64,000 nucleotides of DNA, taken from the NCBI GenBank assembly GCA_944326565.1, contig CALVEL010000006.1, positions 62,001-126,000 on the forward strand, given 5' to 3'. Positions 38,213 through 48,661 of the stretch are shown here, in pieces. The position numbers were made by a program, and so were the translations under genes. Origin of the DNA: Candidatus Gastranaerophilales bacterium (GTDB lineage Bacteria; Cyanobacteriota; Vampirovibrionia; Gastranaerophilales; Gastranaerophilaceae). Position 1 is the stretch's first letter. Each line of letters starts with the position of its first letter. The notes beneath the pieces are model-generated. The model was not told where the DNA came from, did not search any database, and saw nothing but the letters and a program-made list of their open reading frames with translations.

Positions 38213-40846
38213 TTACATTTCTTCAGTAGGACCGCCCACTACTTGGATTCCGAATTTCGTACGGAACAGGTGACGGACTGTATCTTCTTGAATTTCATAC
38301 ATCATTTTATTAAACATTTCATATGCTTCGCGTTTATATTCAAGAAGCGGATCTTTTTGACCATAAGCTCTAAGACCTATACTGTCTCTCAACATATCAA
38401 TATTATGCAAATGATCAATCCATTTGTTATCGACTACGCGTAATAGGATATCTTTTTCAAGATTTCGTATTACATTACTGTCAGAAAATGCTGTCTGAGG
38501 AGCATAATCTGAATCATATTTTTCAAGCACTTCGTTATAGAATTTTATCACTTCCTCTTCATGGTCACGATATGCTTTTATTGCAAAGTCTTTAACTTTT
38601 GAATATATCGCTTCAAAACGTGAATTTTGAATATCGCTGATTGAAATAAATGACAATTGCGGAATAATCGAATGAAGCTCTTTTATCATTCTTTCTAAGT
38701 CTTCATAAATATATTCTTCTGGATGCTGCTCTGGAGAAATATAACTTCTTAAAAGTCTGTCAATCTCTTTTTCTATCATAAAATAAATGTCCTCTGACAA
38801 ATTTTTGCCCGCAAGAACTTTTCTACGCTGTGCATAGAATTTTTCACGCTGTACATTCATTACATCATCATATTCCAAAACTGACTTTCTTATATCAAAG
38901 TGGTAAGTCTCAACTTTTTTCTGCGCTGATTGAATTTGTTTTGTAATAAGGGCATTTTCTATCGCAAGATCTTCTTCTACATTCAACATATTCATCAATG
39001 CGGTAATTTTATCACCACCAAATATTCTCATTAAGTTATCCTCGAGTGATAAGAAAAATCTTGTAGAACCCGGATCTCCCTGACGCGCAGCTCTACCTCT
39101 CAATTGGTTATCAATACGTCTTGATTCATGACGTTCGGTACCGATTACATGAAGTCCGCCGGCTTGGACAACTTTTGCATGTTCTGCTTCTGTGATTTTA
39201 CGGGATTCGGCTAAAACTTCATCTTTTATTCTCTCATAGTCTGCGCTATCTGGAGTAACACCCATTGATTCAAGTTTTTCTTTTGCAAGATACTCAGCAT
39301 TACCACCTAAAAGAATATCTGTACCGCGCCCTGCCATATTAGTTGCAATTGTGACAGCTCCGACACGACCTGCTTGTGCAATTATATATGCTTCTTTTTC
39401 GTGGTGTTTGGCATTTAAGACATTATGTTTTATCCCTTTCTGCTTCAACAAAGCTGAGACATATTCTGATTTTTCTATACTTATTGTACCAACCAAAACA
39501 GGTCTGCCGATTTTATGCATTGCGATAATATCTTCTACCACTGCATTATATTTTGCTCGCTCTGTTTTATAAATCACATCTGGATAATTGATTCTGATAT
39601 CAGGTTTATTTGTCGGAATTGTTGTTACTTCAAGATTATAAATTTTACCAAATTCTGCCTCTTCTGTCATCGCAGTACCGGTCATACCTGATAGTTTTGG
39701 ATATAGTCTGAATAAATTTTGGAATGTAATACTTGCAAGAGTTTGTGTCTCATCTTGGATTTTTACACCTTCTTTTGCTTCGACAGCCTGATGTAGCCCG
39801 TCTGACCATCGTCTGCCTTCCATCAAACGACCGGTAAACTCATCTACGATTAGCACTTCACCGTTTTTTACTACATAATCTGTATCTTTAACAAATAATT
39901 CTTTAGCTTTCAGTGCCTGCAAAAGATGATGCGCATATTGGGTGTTGATGTCAAACAAATCTTTTATATTTAGTAATTCTTGGGCTCTGTCTATACCATC
40001 TTCTGTCAAAATTATGTTCTTATTTTTTTCATCGACTTCATAATCCACATCTTTTTTCAACTGTGGTGCAATTTTTGACATCAATTGATATAATTCAGCT
40101 GATTTTTCTAAGCGTCCGCTTATAATTAGCGGGGTTCTTGCTTCATCTATTAAAATTGAATCAACTTCGTCTATGATTGCATAGTTATATGGGCGTTGTA
40201 CAAGCATTTCAAGGCTGCCTGCCATATTGTCACGCAGGTAATCAAAACCGAATTCATTATTTGTACCGTACGTAATATCGCAATTGTATGCTGCTTTTTT
40301 AGCTTCAAAATCTTCTGCTGTACGACCACCTGATAAGATTACGCCTACTGAAAGACCTAAAAATTTGTAAATTTTTCCCATCCATTCGCTATCACGTTTT
40401 GCCAAATAGTCATTTACCGTAATTACATGGACACCTTTACCTGTCAGAGCATTCAAATATGCAGGAAGTGTCGCTACTAAAGTTTTACCTTCACCTGTTC
40501 GCATTTCTGCAATATGTCCGTTATGAAGAAAATATCCGCCAATCAACTGAACATCAAAATGACGCATATTTAAAACTCTTTTGCCTGCTTCTCTTACAGT
40601 TGCAAAAGCTTCAGGAAGCAGTCTATCTAAAGCTTCTTTTTCTAATTTTCTATCTGTATTAAAATCGTCACTTTTAGGTCTTTTAGCCAGAATTTCCTTA
40701 AATTCATCTGTTTTTGCACGCAACTCCTCATCTGTCATCTGCTCAAATTGAGGTTCCAATGAATTTATATGATCAATTATCCCCTGAATACTCTTTACTT
40801 TTCTTTCATTAGGGTCACCTAAAAGTTTCAATAATAAGCTTATCAT
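38213..40846 (-). CDS. secA: Preprotein translocase ATPase SecA
   Basis: An 877-aa motor for Sec export. Walker A is [20 protein letters not shown] (near residue 115), [19 protein letters not shown] is the DEAD motif region (near 225), and [13 protein letters not shown] and [20 protein letters not shown] are helicase motifs. The C-terminus lacks the zinc-binding Cys cluster used for SecB contact, as in many non-proteobacterial SecAs. Confidence 0.97.
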   Translation of the reverse strand: MISLLLKLLGDPNERKVKSIQGIIDHINSLEPQFEQMTDEELRAKTDEFKEILAKRPKSDDFNTDRKLEKEALDRLLPEAFATVREAGKRVLNMRHFDVQLIGGYFLHNGHIAEMRTGEGKTLVATLPAYLNALTGKGVHVITVNDYLAKRDSEWMGKIYKFLGLSVGVILSGGRTAEDFEAKKAAYNCDITYGTNNEFGFDYLRDNMAGSLEMLVQRPYNYAIIDEVDSILIDEARTPLIISGRLEKSAELYQLMSKIAPQLKKDVDYEVDEKNKNIILTEDGIDRAQELLNIKDLFDINTQYAHHLLQALKAKELFVKDTDYVVKNGEVLIVDEFTGRLMEGRRWSDGLHQAVEAKEGVKIQDETQTLASITFQNLFRLYPKLSGMTGTAMTEEAEFGKIYNLEVTTIPTNKPDIRINYPDVIYKTERAKYNAVVEDIIAMHKIGRPVLVGTISIEKSEYVSALLKQKGIKHNVLNAKHHEKEAYIIAQAGRVGAVTIATNMAGRGTDILLGGNAEYLAKEKLESMGVTPDSADYERIKDEVLAESRKITEAEHAKVVQAGGLHVIGTERHESRRIDNQLRGRAARQGDPGSTRFFLSLEDNLMRIFGGDKITALMNMLNVEEDLAIENALITKQIQSAQKKVETYHFDIRKSVLEYDDVMNVQREKFYAQRRKVLAGKNLSEDIYFMIEKEIDRLLRSYISPEQHPEEYIYEDLERMIKELHSIIPQLSFISISDIQNSRFEAIYSKVKDFAIKAYRDHEEEVIKFYNEVLEKYDSDYAPQTAFSDSNVIRNLEKDILLRVVDNKWIDHLHNIDMLRDSIGLRAYGQKDPLLEYKREAYEMFNKMMYEIQEDTVRHLFRTKFGIQVVGGPTEEM

Positions 40847-40978
40847 TATTTAGTTTTCCTCTCCATTAAGTCTTGATGTCTAAATTTTAGCATGGACATA
40901 AGAATTTTGACAGACAGCTTAACAAAAAAATAATAATTACAAGCTTAGCTTAGACTTTTTACAACTGTAATCATAATA

Positions 40979-41009
40979 AAAAAGCCTGACAATTATATAT
41001 CAGGCTTTT
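40979..41009 (-). terminator. Terminator at the 3' end of the axial-like gene
   Basis: AAAAAGCCTGA and TCAGGCTTTTT form an 11-bp stem with a 9-10 nt loop. It overlaps the last bases of the reverse-strand gene and could work on both strands, also insulating secA. Confidence 0.88.
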
Positions 41010-42817
41010 TATGAACTGAACATTGTAAACGTTTTTTCTACATTGTTATTTATCAAGTTTTTGACCGTATCATACTCTGTTGTTAATGAAGAGATTTCCA
41101 AATCAAGCTGTTTCATATCGACTTCTAATTCTTCTTCTTTGTAGTTTATGCGGCTCTTCTTTTGAGTATACTCTAATTCGGCTGCTGTTATTGCATCGTC
41201 ATCTGTTACTTCGACAACATATCCATTATCTAAATATCTATCTTGATAATAATAGAAATCATTGCTCATTGATGAAATAAAGTATGTAGCATTTTTCAAA
41301 GTATTACTTAGATATTCTTCATCATCAATCTGGTCATTTTCAATCCATCCATTCTGACAAATATTATTAAATAATGCACTATAAAATTCAGCTACATAAA
41401 TTTCTTCTGTTGAATTTGCATTTTCATTTTTTACTGTCCACATATAATATGGATCATCAGTTACATAACTTGACTGAGCTCCATCTGTTACTATGTAATA
41501 AGATTGGTCAAAACCATTCAAACCTTGAGCATAATATGTCATAAATGATTCTGTTAAATTAGACAAACTTATAGCCTGAGTACCATAGTTTTTATTCTTA
41601 GTAGCGTTCTTCATTACCCAGCCGTTATAATTATCTGCATTATTAACAGCATTATCGAATGCATCAGTAGAATGCTTATTGTCACCTAAATCTCTGCAAT
41701 CACCTAACAAACCTAATGTTTGTTGCAATGCATACGCAAAAGCTTGCTGAGTTTGTTCATCCCCGTTTTCAACATCAAACAATGCAACAAATGCATTAGC
41801 CATATCATTAATAAAATAAATTAATGCTTTATCTGATTCTGAAGTTGTATCTTCCCAATCCGGTTGAGTTGTACCTAAGAAATTAATTATGCCGTTGTAT
41901 GTACATAAGCCAACAATTCCACCAAATAAAATCCCGCCAACCGCACCACCTGTCATTACAGCTGCGATACCGGCAACAAGCTTTTTCCACCAGCTTATTG
42001 ATACTTTGTCTCCAGTTTTGGCAAATGTTATATCTTCAGTCAACAAATCTGATAATGTAAAATCTGTATCTGTCGTAATAGAATGATTTACTGTGAAATA
42101 ATTTGAATTTGAATCACCTTTATCTGCAATACTTGATTTTAAATTTAAGCCAAGATCATTACCTTCTGCATCATATCCGAACTTAAATGTCAGCTTGTCA
42201 GCCAATTCTTTTTGAGCATTAGTACCTTTTGATCCTGTTGCTATTACATTTTCCATATATACAATCAAATCATTAATACCCATTTCTGAAGCTTGAGTTT
42301 TGTCAACCAAAGGTCCGCCAATACCAACTTGTTCTATAAGTCCGATTTTTCGGCAAGAAACAGCAGATGATTCACTCATTCCACCTGTTTTGACCATTTG
42401 GTTTATAAAATCTGAATACATTTGAGCATATAGGGTTGTCTTTGTTCCATCCTCAAGAATAACTGTTTTGTTATTAATACCACCTTCTGGTATCCCTGCA
42501 GCTCTTGCTGCTGCTGCCATTTTGCTGTCCAAGACAACTTTTCCATCTCTTGTTGTAATCAAATATGGGGTATAATTATTAACTGCTGATGGTTTCATCA
42601 TAATATCGTAACTTAAATCGAATGCATTATCCCCTGTACCATCAGGATCCCAAACTAATTTTGTTTGATTTAAAGCTAATTGATATTCTTCGGTAGCTTT
42701 TTCCAATTCACGGGTAAGAGAAAGCTTCTCCTGTGCAATTTGCATAGATTGAAATTCACAGTTCGCTTTTCTGGCTGTTATTGCTAAAAATCTAGCTTGT
42801 GATGCTGCCAATCCCAT
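41009..42817 (-). CDS. Coiled-coil axial-like protein of unknown function
   Basis: A 602-aa protein starting MGLAASQARFLAITARKANC, followed by an N-terminal helix rich in Glu/Gln to about residue 55, a long mixed middle with one hydrophobic, glycine-rich segment (about residues 274-300), and a C-terminal coiled coil from about residue 545 ending NNVEKTFTMFSS. Helical termini flanking a variable middle resemble flagellar and T3SS axial proteins in shape, but I see no family signature. It is transcribed in the same direction as the phage module and could be host or cargo. GGAAA is the only possible ribosome site. Confidence 0.6.
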   Translation of the reverse strand: MGLAASQARFLAITARKANCEFQSMQIAQEKLSLTRELEKATEEYQLALNQTKLVWDPDGTGDNAFDLSYDIMMKPSAVNNYTPYLITTRDGKVVLDSKMAAAARAAGIPEGGINNKTVILEDGTKTTLYAQMYSDFINQMVKTGGMSESSAVSCRKIGLIEQVGIGGPLVDKTQASEMGINDLIVYMENVIATGSKGTNAQKELADKLTFKFGYDAEGNDLGLNLKSSIADKGDSNSNYFTVNHSITTDTDFTLSDLLTEDITFAKTGDKVSISWWKKLVAGIAAVMTGGAVGGILFGGIVGLCTYNGIINFLGTTQPDWEDTTSESDKALIYFINDMANAFVALFDVENGDEQTQQAFAYALQQTLGLLGDCRDLGDNKHSTDAFDNAVNNADNYNGWVMKNATKNKNYGTQAISLSNLTESFMTYYAQGLNGFDQSYYIVTDGAQSSYVTDDPYYMWTVKNENANSTEEIYVAEFYSALFNNICQNGWIENDQIDDEEYLSNTLKNATYFISSMSNDFYYYQDRYLDNGYVVEVTDDDAITAAELEYTQKKSRINYKEEELEVDMKQLDLEISSLTTEYDTVKNLINNNVEKTFTMFSS

Positions 42818-42937
42818 GTTGCTGCCCGTTTTCCTTTCAATTCAGCTTAGTAACAATTCTTTGCCATGGTAATCGACATTTTTTATTGAAAACTTTAAAT
42901 AATAAGCTTGTTATGTTACAAATTTTAACATTTTTAA

Positions 42938-42964
42938 AGGCATAAATTAATATTTATGCCTCTC
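42938..42964 (-). terminator. Hairpin at the end of the phage module
   Basis: AGGCATAAAT-TAAT-ATTTATGCCT, a perfect 10-bp stem just past the last small phage gene. The U tract on the reverse strand is weak (TTTAAAAA), so it may be a weak terminator. Confidence 0.6.
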
Positions 42965-42973
42965 ATTTATAAA

Positions 42974-43204
42974 TTATTTTACAGTAATTATAAAATCATA
43001 AATTTTGTCTATTTTCTCTTTCATTTCACTGAATTGTTCTTTCAAATCATTAAAACTGTGAATTGACACAAATTTTTCCTCTATATCTTCTATAATTTCA
43101 CGGTGTTTTTTTTCCAACTGCTCGGGAGTCACCACTATTCGTTGTTGAATTAAAAATATCATTACCGCTACTATTATTGGTGAGTAATGTAACAAGCTTT
43201 CCAT
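42974..43204 (-). CDS. Small single-helix membrane protein, possible holin-type
   Basis: A 76-aa protein with one N-terminal membrane helix (residues about 7-20) and a charged helical rest (EKKHREIIEDIEEKF). It is the last gene of the phage operon, near a lipase-like gene. Size and layout fit a phage lysis accessory or a structural membrane protein; no family recognised. Confidence 0.5.
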   Translation of the reverse strand: MESLLHYSPIIVAVMIFLIQQRIVVTPEQLEKKHREIIEDIEEKFVSIHSFNDLKEQFSEMKEKIDKIYDFIITVK

Positions 43205-43241
43205 TTTTATCCCTCTTTTTTTTAATTTTAATTAACTTTAG

Positions 43242-43955
43242 TCATAATTTATTGAAAATTCTATACGAATTAATAAAAAAAGGATGTAAATTGATATATT
43301 CTTCAATAGGTATCGCCTTTTCGCAATCTCCAAAATTTGAAATTTTATGGGACTTTATAGACCCTAAAATTCTTTTTATCAGACATTGTCTGACAATTGA
43401 GGGTACGATAAATGTTCTTCCGATATTTCCTTTTAGCTTGGATACCAAATCCGATTCATCACGATAATTTGTAATCAGCTTTGAGTAATCACTGCCATTT
43501 TCATAAAGCTTGGAACTCAGTCCAAATGGATTAAAAGTTACGGTCTTAATTTTATGAATTACTCCTACATATGTAGCTTCAGTACCTCCTTCACTATGAC
43601 CAATAAGTGTCAATTGATCATTATAAAAACCGAATTTTTCTTTACATTTTTTATAAAAATAATCAGCTATACGCATTTGCATATTTTTACCAAATATACC
43701 CATAATTAAGTTTTCGAGATGATCTTTTATACTTTTTTCATCTGTTCCTATGTAACAAATAACGTATTCACTATCATTCGAGTATAATACTCCTTTAAAA
43801 TTAGTTTTTAAATCATGAAAACTTTCTTTTTTTAGCCATTTACCAAAAATTTTAGTTTCATTTTTAAATTTAATTGCATCTTCTGCGAATATACATAAAC
43901 TTTTATATGTATTTGCTTTTTTATGATTTTTTTGAATTTCAATTTCGTTTTCCAT
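43242..43955 (-). CDS. Lipase-like alpha/beta hydrolase
   Basis: A 237-aa protein with GHSEGG (Ser121) in the class-3-lipase-like nucleophile position, a following NPFGLSSK strand-loop, a candidate acid in YRDESDLVSKL near residue 167 and a candidate His in SHKISNF near residue 205. No signal peptide. In the phage context it may help lysis or lipid membrane passage. It is 38 nt downstream of the terminase gene. Confidence 0.65.
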   Translation of the reverse strand: MENEIEIQKNHKKANTYKSLCIFAEDAIKFKNETKIFGKWLKKESFHDLKTNFKGVLYSNDSEYVICYIGTDEKSIKDHLENLIMGIFGKNMQMRIADYFYKKCKEKFGFYNDQLTLIGHSEGGTEATYVGVIHKIKTVTFNPFGLSSKLYENGSDYSKLITNYRDESDLVSKLKGNIGRTFIVPSIVRQCLIKRILGSIKSHKISNFGDCEKAIPIEEYINLHPFFINSYRIFNKL

Positions 43956-43992
43956 ATTATTCCTTTCTTATCCTGAATAATCAGAATAAAAA

Positions 43993-45282
43993 TTACAATT
44001 TAATAGGCCAATAATAATCAACAAGATAGGATGCCGCATCCATGGGGTGTGACAAAAATTTAAGCTCTTTTGACTGTTTAATTTGCTGATAGGTTGGAAT
44101 ATCTATTTTTGAAGAGCCTTCACGATATTTTAAATTGTAGATATTATACAAAAGTTTTTCACATTTCTTATCGACATATAGACAAACTTCACCGTCTGCA
44201 GATCTGACTTTTGCATTAAACGCAGCTATTCTGTTTTTTATTGGAGGATTAAAAGCTCTTATTTTAATATCAACATCATAGCCGTATTTTAAAAGTCTCT
44301 TTTTTATAATTACGTAGTTTGTATATTCACTTGTACAAGATCGATTATCACCTGATGCATCACCGTTTATTATTACTTTTGCTTTATGATTTGGGTATCT
44401 TCGGTAAAATTCATCACAAGCTTTTGCTGTAGTTGTATTTTCCATTACTATTTCATCAAAATAAAAAACTTTATCTTCTGTTCTGTGCGCAAGAACCCAA
44501 GCCATGGGATCGACATTGAAATCACAACTTATATGCAAATCCATATCGGGGCAGTATTTAATATCCCGAATATTCTCGTCAGTAAAATCTTTTACAACAA
44601 GACCGTTATTATATTCTCCGTTTTCTGCCAAAACAAAAATTTTATAATACTGTTCATCATATAATTTTTTCAACTCGTCACAAAAACCATCAGGTAAATA
44701 TATATTTTGAGTTGTAGGAGCTGTTATAAGTCTGTAATTTGGAGCGGTATTTTCTACAAAAGTTTTATATACCCAACCTCTTTGCATTTCAGGGTTTGTG
44801 TGCCCAAATATCCGATATGTGAAATTTTTCCACCAAGGTTTTATTTTTTGTCTCATACGGCTTATAAGCATTTTAAAAGTATCATAGGGAATATCAGACA
44901 TTTCTTCGATTTCTACAAAACCGAGATTTAGAGATTTAAGTTTATTAGGCTCGTCAAAATGTCTAAACAGAATTTCACTGCCGTTTCTAAAAGATAATTT
45001 TTGCAAAGAGGAAGACCATTCAAAATCAACACCTTCTATAAAATTCATATTTTCTAAATGTTCAAAATAACTTTGCAATGTAGTATCTCTTACAAGAGTA
45101 TAAGTCTGTGCCCCGACAAGCCCTCTTATACCAGGGAATTTAACACTCAACAATATACCCAAAAGAGAACCTGCAAATGTTTTTCCTGAACCGTATCCAC
45201 CTTGGTAAACAGCTACATCAAGAGTATAGTTGTGCGGTATTTCCAAAAAATCACGTTGTGCTTTTAATAATTTATATTTCAT
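43993..45282 (-). CDS. terL: Phage terminase large subunit
   Basis: A 429-aa packaging motor. The ATPase Walker A GGYGSGKT is at residues 28-35 and Walker B GFVEIEEMSD at 121-130. The nuclease part has SCDFNVDPMAW, INGDASGDN and a final HPMDAASYLVDYYWP, the three acidic clusters of the RNase H-like domain. All motifs are present, so it looks intact. It follows the portal gene after a structured 129-nt gap. Confidence 0.93.
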   Translation of the reverse strand: MKYKLLKAQRDFLEIPHNYTLDVAVYQGGYGSGKTFAGSLLGILLSVKFPGIRGLVGAQTYTLVRDTTLQSYFEHLENMNFIEGVDFEWSSSLQKLSFRNGSEILFRHFDEPNKLKSLNLGFVEIEEMSDIPYDTFKMLISRMRQKIKPWWKNFTYRIFGHTNPEMQRGWVYKTFVENTAPNYRLITAPTTQNIYLPDGFCDELKKLYDEQYYKIFVLAENGEYNNGLVVKDFTDENIRDIKYCPDMDLHISCDFNVDPMAWVLAHRTEDKVFYFDEIVMENTTTAKACDEFYRRYPNHKAKVIINGDASGDNRSCTSEYTNYVIIKKRLLKYGYDVDIKIRAFNPPIKNRIAAFNAKVRSADGEVCLYVDKKCEKLLYNIYNLKYREGSSKIDIPTYQQIKQSKELKFLSHPMDAASYLVDYYWPIKL

Positions 45283-45313
45283 CTAACTATCCCTATCATT
45301 TTCCAAATAATTA

Positions 45314-45372
45314 TTAAAAAAAAGGTGCCGCAAGTGATGAGGAGCCATAGGTAAAGATAATTGGCGGCACCT
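45314..45372 (-). terminator. Long-loop terminator-like hairpin between portal and terL
   Basis: AGGTGCCGC and GCGGCACCT form a perfect 9-bp GC-rich stem around a 32-nt loop, with eight T after it on the reverse strand. It would reduce read-through into terL or act as a processing site. Confidence 0.7.
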
Positions 45373-45410
45373 AAAGAAAGGATTACAAACTGCATAAGCA
45401 GCTGCAAGAA

Positions 45411-47099
45411 TTATGTATTGGTGTTAAGTAAGGAGGTTTTTGCACCTGTTGTTTCTTGTGACTTCAAAAAGTGATTTGAATTTTCAATTCCGTACTGCTC
45501 TAGTGCAAACTTAAAACATTCCATCCAGTCTACGTTCTGAGAAACTTCCGGGACTTCAGCAAAAGATTTAACAACCTCAAAAAGCTCTTTTAATCGTAAT
45601 TTCCTTTCAAATGTAGCTTTTCGGTCACCATAACGGTAAACATAGTTGCCATTACGGATTTTATCATCTATCTGTAAAAATGTTGTACAACCTTTTTCAC
45701 TGACTCCGATAAGTTCATTACCTATTTTAAAATTGGCTATTATTTCTGCTGTTTTTTCAACCATCGGCACAATAACTTTTCTGTTAATAGCATCTAAAAG
45801 CATATTTAATCTTGCTTCCTGACCGTTTGCTGAATAATTTAGTTCAGTCGCCGTTCTTGCGGTTGACTGTGTATTTCCTGCCATATTTTTGAAAATACCT
45901 GTTGCACTCTCTATCGTTGATTTAAAGTAGTTCAAAAAGTCCCATCCTACCATTGCTTTATCAAAACTTAACGGTATCGGTTGATTAGGCATTAAGGCTG
46001 AATCATATTCTATAATTTTACCGGGTTTTACTACTTGTTCTCCGTTAAAACATCCTTTAGGAGCAAGATAGGGGGGATTCATCATCAAAGCAAGTGCATC
46101 AATTTGCTTATTCAAAATAGTTGAGGATATGTTATTCAAAATTAAAGCAACTCTTAATGGTGAGATGCCTCTACCTGTAAGCGGCGATTCTATTATGTTT
46201 GCGTGGATAAACGGATTTATAACAAAAGGATTTGGTTCAAATCTTATAATTTCACGTCTTGCCCCGACTACTACAAGCCAATTTTTAAGAAGTGTCCCAT
46301 CTTCAAGTTCAATATCTCCCCAGTATTCCAAAATTTCGACTTTATTTTCTTCTACAGCTTTTTCAGAATTTCTTGTTTTTTTACTTGCCACCACCTCTTT
46401 CAATGTTTCCAGTTTTTCCTCAGTCAATAAATTATTTGACTTGTCTGAACGTAATTCATCTATTGTTGAATAAGTTCTGTAAATTTTTGCACACCTGTCC
46501 CAATTATCTTTATCGGTTTTATCAAAAACAAAATCTTCAGCTTTAATATATTTAACTTTTGCATTGTCATATACAAGTTTTTCTTCCAATATAAAGGTCT
46601 TATGCTCGGGATTTTCCAGTTGTTCTTTTACACTTAATGCTCTTCTTATCTGCTTAATTTTAGTTTCCCAACCGATAAACAGAGTGCATTCCCCTGTCTC
46701 TACAATACTGTCGATTATTTTTTCAATTTCATCTTCCAGGTGCATTTGCTCAAATGTATTTACAAGCATAGCTTTTTGTAAATTCGCATATTCCTGACAA
46801 TCCGGTGTCGCTCCAGCTACATCAAACATAGCTTCTGGATGAGAATATAAATTATCACTGATATGTGACTTTAAAGTCTGAGCAAGTTCATAAATATCAG
46901 GAAGTGAAATTTTATTATCCCAACCGTTTAACTTTGGTATATCAGCATTATAGATAGTATCACGCATTATTCTGTTATCAGTAATCTGGCTTGCTCGCAA
47001 ATCATTATATCTGTCATATCTGTCTGAAATATCCCTTACTAAAAGAGTTTCTTGCTCGGGTGTTATCTTTTGCGTTAAATCTTCTGTCTCAATTTTCAT
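45411..47099 (-). CDS. Phage portal protein (podovirus type)
   Basis: A 562-aa head-to-tail connector. Signs are the N-terminal RYDRYNDLRASQITDNR helix, a central beta-region with RREIIRFEPNPFV, the LNNISSTILNKQIDALALMMNPPYLAP helix-turn split over two motifs, and the STARTATELNYSANGQEARL segment near residue 420, all typical of P22/T7-like portals. It ends in a Glu/Thr/Lys tail. Position directly before terL agrees. Confidence 0.85.
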   Translation of the reverse strand: MKIETEDLTQKITPEQETLLVRDISDRYDRYNDLRASQITDNRIMRDTIYNADIPKLNGWDNKISLPDIYELAQTLKSHISDNLYSHPEAMFDVAGATPDCQEYANLQKAMLVNTFEQMHLEDEIEKIIDSIVETGECTLFIGWETKIKQIRRALSVKEQLENPEHKTFILEEKLVYDNAKVKYIKAEDFVFDKTDKDNWDRCAKIYRTYSTIDELRSDKSNNLLTEEKLETLKEVVASKKTRNSEKAVEENKVEILEYWGDIELEDGTLLKNWLVVVGARREIIRFEPNPFVINPFIHANIIESPLTGRGISPLRVALILNNISSTILNKQIDALALMMNPPYLAPKGCFNGEQVVKPGKIIEYDSALMPNQPIPLSFDKAMVGWDFLNYFKSTIESATGIFKNMAGNTQSTARTATELNYSANGQEARLNMLLDAINRKVIVPMVEKTAEIIANFKIGNELIGVSEKGCTTFLQIDDKIRNGNYVYRYGDRKATFERKLRLKELFEVVKSFAEVPEVSQNVDWMECFKFALEQYGIENSNHFLKSQETTGAKTSLLNTNT

Positions 47100-47145
47100 A
47101 TAATTTACCTTTCTTTTTTCGTTTGAGCGCTCTTTGACAATTTAA

Positions 47146-47694
47146 TTAGGAAGATCCGTAAAACAAATTCCAAAAGTCTGATTTTAAAAGAGAATAGACT
47201 TCTATATCCTGTAATTTTCCATTCTTTAAAGTTTCCCCTCTTAGGACACCGTCTTTATGGAATCCAGAAAACTTTAAAATTGACCGTACTCGGTTATTAA
47301 ACGGATAAATTTGAGCTTTTACTTTTTCTAGTCTTAAAGCGCCAAAACAATAATTAAAAAATTCAATGGACAATTTTCTAGTAAAATTTCCCCAATATTT
47401 TTTTTCAAGACAGACCGTTACCTCATAACAGTGCAGTTTTTTATTATTTCCGATTGGATTATCAAGATATATAAATCCTGCGAAGTCATCATTTTGTTTA
47501 TTCAAAACTATGAAAAACAGCTCTCCACATTTCTCAATCATATTAATCAAATTCATATAACAAACTTCTGGAGCATAATCATCATTTAAAAATTTTGCGT
47601 ATCTTGAATATAAAAACATCACGTTTGATAAATATCGGGTATTTTCATATCTTGAATTTTGTCTGTCTATCACTAGTTTTACAAATTTACACAT
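47146..47694 (-). CDS. GNAT-family acetyltransferase
   Basis: A 182-aa protein of the RimJ/RimL-type GNAT fold: FFIVLNKQNDDFAGFIYLD, then EVTVCLEKKYWGN, and the end block LEKVKAQIYPFNNRVRSILK with FSGFHKDGVLRGE. These enzymes use acetyl-CoA to acetylate amines or N-termini. It sits in the packaging module; many tailed phages carry such genes here with unknown targets. It overlaps the next gene by 16 bp. Confidence 0.78.
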   Translation of the reverse strand: MCKFVKLVIDRQNSRYENTRYLSNVMFLYSRYAKFLNDDYAPEVCYMNLINMIEKCGELFFIVLNKQNDDFAGFIYLDNPIGNNKKLHCYEVTVCLEKKYWGNFTRKLSIEFFNYCFGALRLEKVKAQIYPFNNRVRSILKFSGFHKDGVLRGETLKNGKLQDIEVYSLLKSDFWNLFYGSS

Positions 47695-48050
47695 ATTTTT
47701 TCGAATTTTACATAAGCATCATCTGTAGAAAACATACTCATTTCACCGTTCAAAATTTTATTGCGGATATTTGTCTGCAAACCTAGCAAGGCTTCTGCCT
47801 GAATTCCGTTTATATAAGTTTCAAGTTTTGTCTTGCGGTTGTAGAATTTGTAGACTGCATATTTTGAAAAAATATACTTTTGAGGAGCCTCATTAATTTT
47901 TGTATAAATTTTCACCTCTTTTTTAGCAGCCTCTTCTTTTGCCCGTTTTATTTCATCTTTGAATTCTGCTTCTATTTTCATTTTTATCAAATCATCAAGA
48001 CTTGCATGACTTAAAAGCATTTCCTCAATGTCTTCATCTTTGTTCTTCAT
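47679..48050 (-). CDS. Phage module protein of unknown function
   Basis: A 123-aa mostly helical, charged protein (an N-terminal acidic DEDIEEMLLSHASLDDLIKM, then a KAKEEAAKKE-like helix). No recognised domain. It lies between the terminase small subunit and the GNAT gene with short gaps or overlap, so it belongs to the operon. Confidence 0.6.
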   Translation of the reverse strand: MKNKDEDIEEMLLSHASLDDLIKMKIEAEFKDEIKRAKEEAAKKEVKIYTKINEAPQKYIFSKYAVYKFYNRKTKLETYINGIQAEALLGLQTNIRNKILNGEMSMFSTDDAYVKFEKICVNL

Positions 48051-48085
48051 AAAATCTCCTTTTAAAAAATTTGGTTAAAGATATT

Positions 48086-48520
48086 TTAAATTTTGTCATC
48101 ATCTAAATTTGAGATTGTAATTATCTTTGCTTGTTTGTATTCTTCCTCTTCATTTGCAGAATTGAATCCTAAATACTTGCAAAGACTTTCCAAAGCTTTC
48201 AATCCTGCTGAGGTATCTCGAAGTTTCTTTTTACCTGTAAAATTACCGTCTTTATCAAGAATTTCTTCTTCTTCCAGTGAAAATTCTGCTATCTGTAATA
48301 GTTTTTGAATTACATATCCCTTGTGTACTCTTAATGATGATATGTGTTTTTTTAACTGCTCTTTAATCTCATTTATTACAAAATTATTTGATAAAAGACT
48401 GTTTGATATTGTCTTTAGATCCTTCGATTTATACCCCGCTTTTTTGGCGGAAAGTTCACCGTCTAATGACTTTATATATTCGGTTACAAACCGTTTTTGC
48501 TGTTGTGTTAATTCCTTCAT
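48086..48520 (-). CDS. terS: Phage terminase small subunit
   Basis: A 144-aa DNA-recognition subunit of the Terminase_2 type: LTQQQKRFVTEYIKSLDGEL at residues 3-22, then SAKKAGYKSKDLKT as the helix-turn-helix, and a C-terminal oligomerisation helix LKALESLCKYLGF. It binds the packaging start site. Confidence 0.88.
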   Translation of the reverse strand: MKELTQQQKRFVTEYIKSLDGELSAKKAGYKSKDLKTISNSLLSNNFVINEIKEQLKKHISSLRVHKGYVIQKLLQIAEFSLEEEEILDKDGNFTGKKKLRDTSAGLKALESLCKYLGFNSANEEEEYKQAKIITISNLDDDKI

Positions 48521-48544
48521 ATTGTTTACATTTCTTAGTAAAAT

Positions 48545-48643
48545 TTGTGTTTTTGTGAAAAAAATTGTATAATAATATTGCTATTTATATTTCGGCTAGT
48601 GTAAATCTTAACAGGGGGGAATGAAAACTTCCTGTTTTTTTTT
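48545..48643 (+). ncRNA. Candidate small RNA opposite the phage operon
   Basis: On the forward strand TTGTGT-17 nt-TATAAT (48545-48573) is followed about 35 nt later by AACAGG/CCTGTT with a T9 run. This would make a short RNA of about 60 nt from the gap between terS and the adaptor gene, antisense to the operon transcript. Promoter and terminator are both by-eye calls in AT-rich DNA. Confidence 0.4.
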
Positions 48644-48661
48644 GCCTTTTATATTGGAAAG

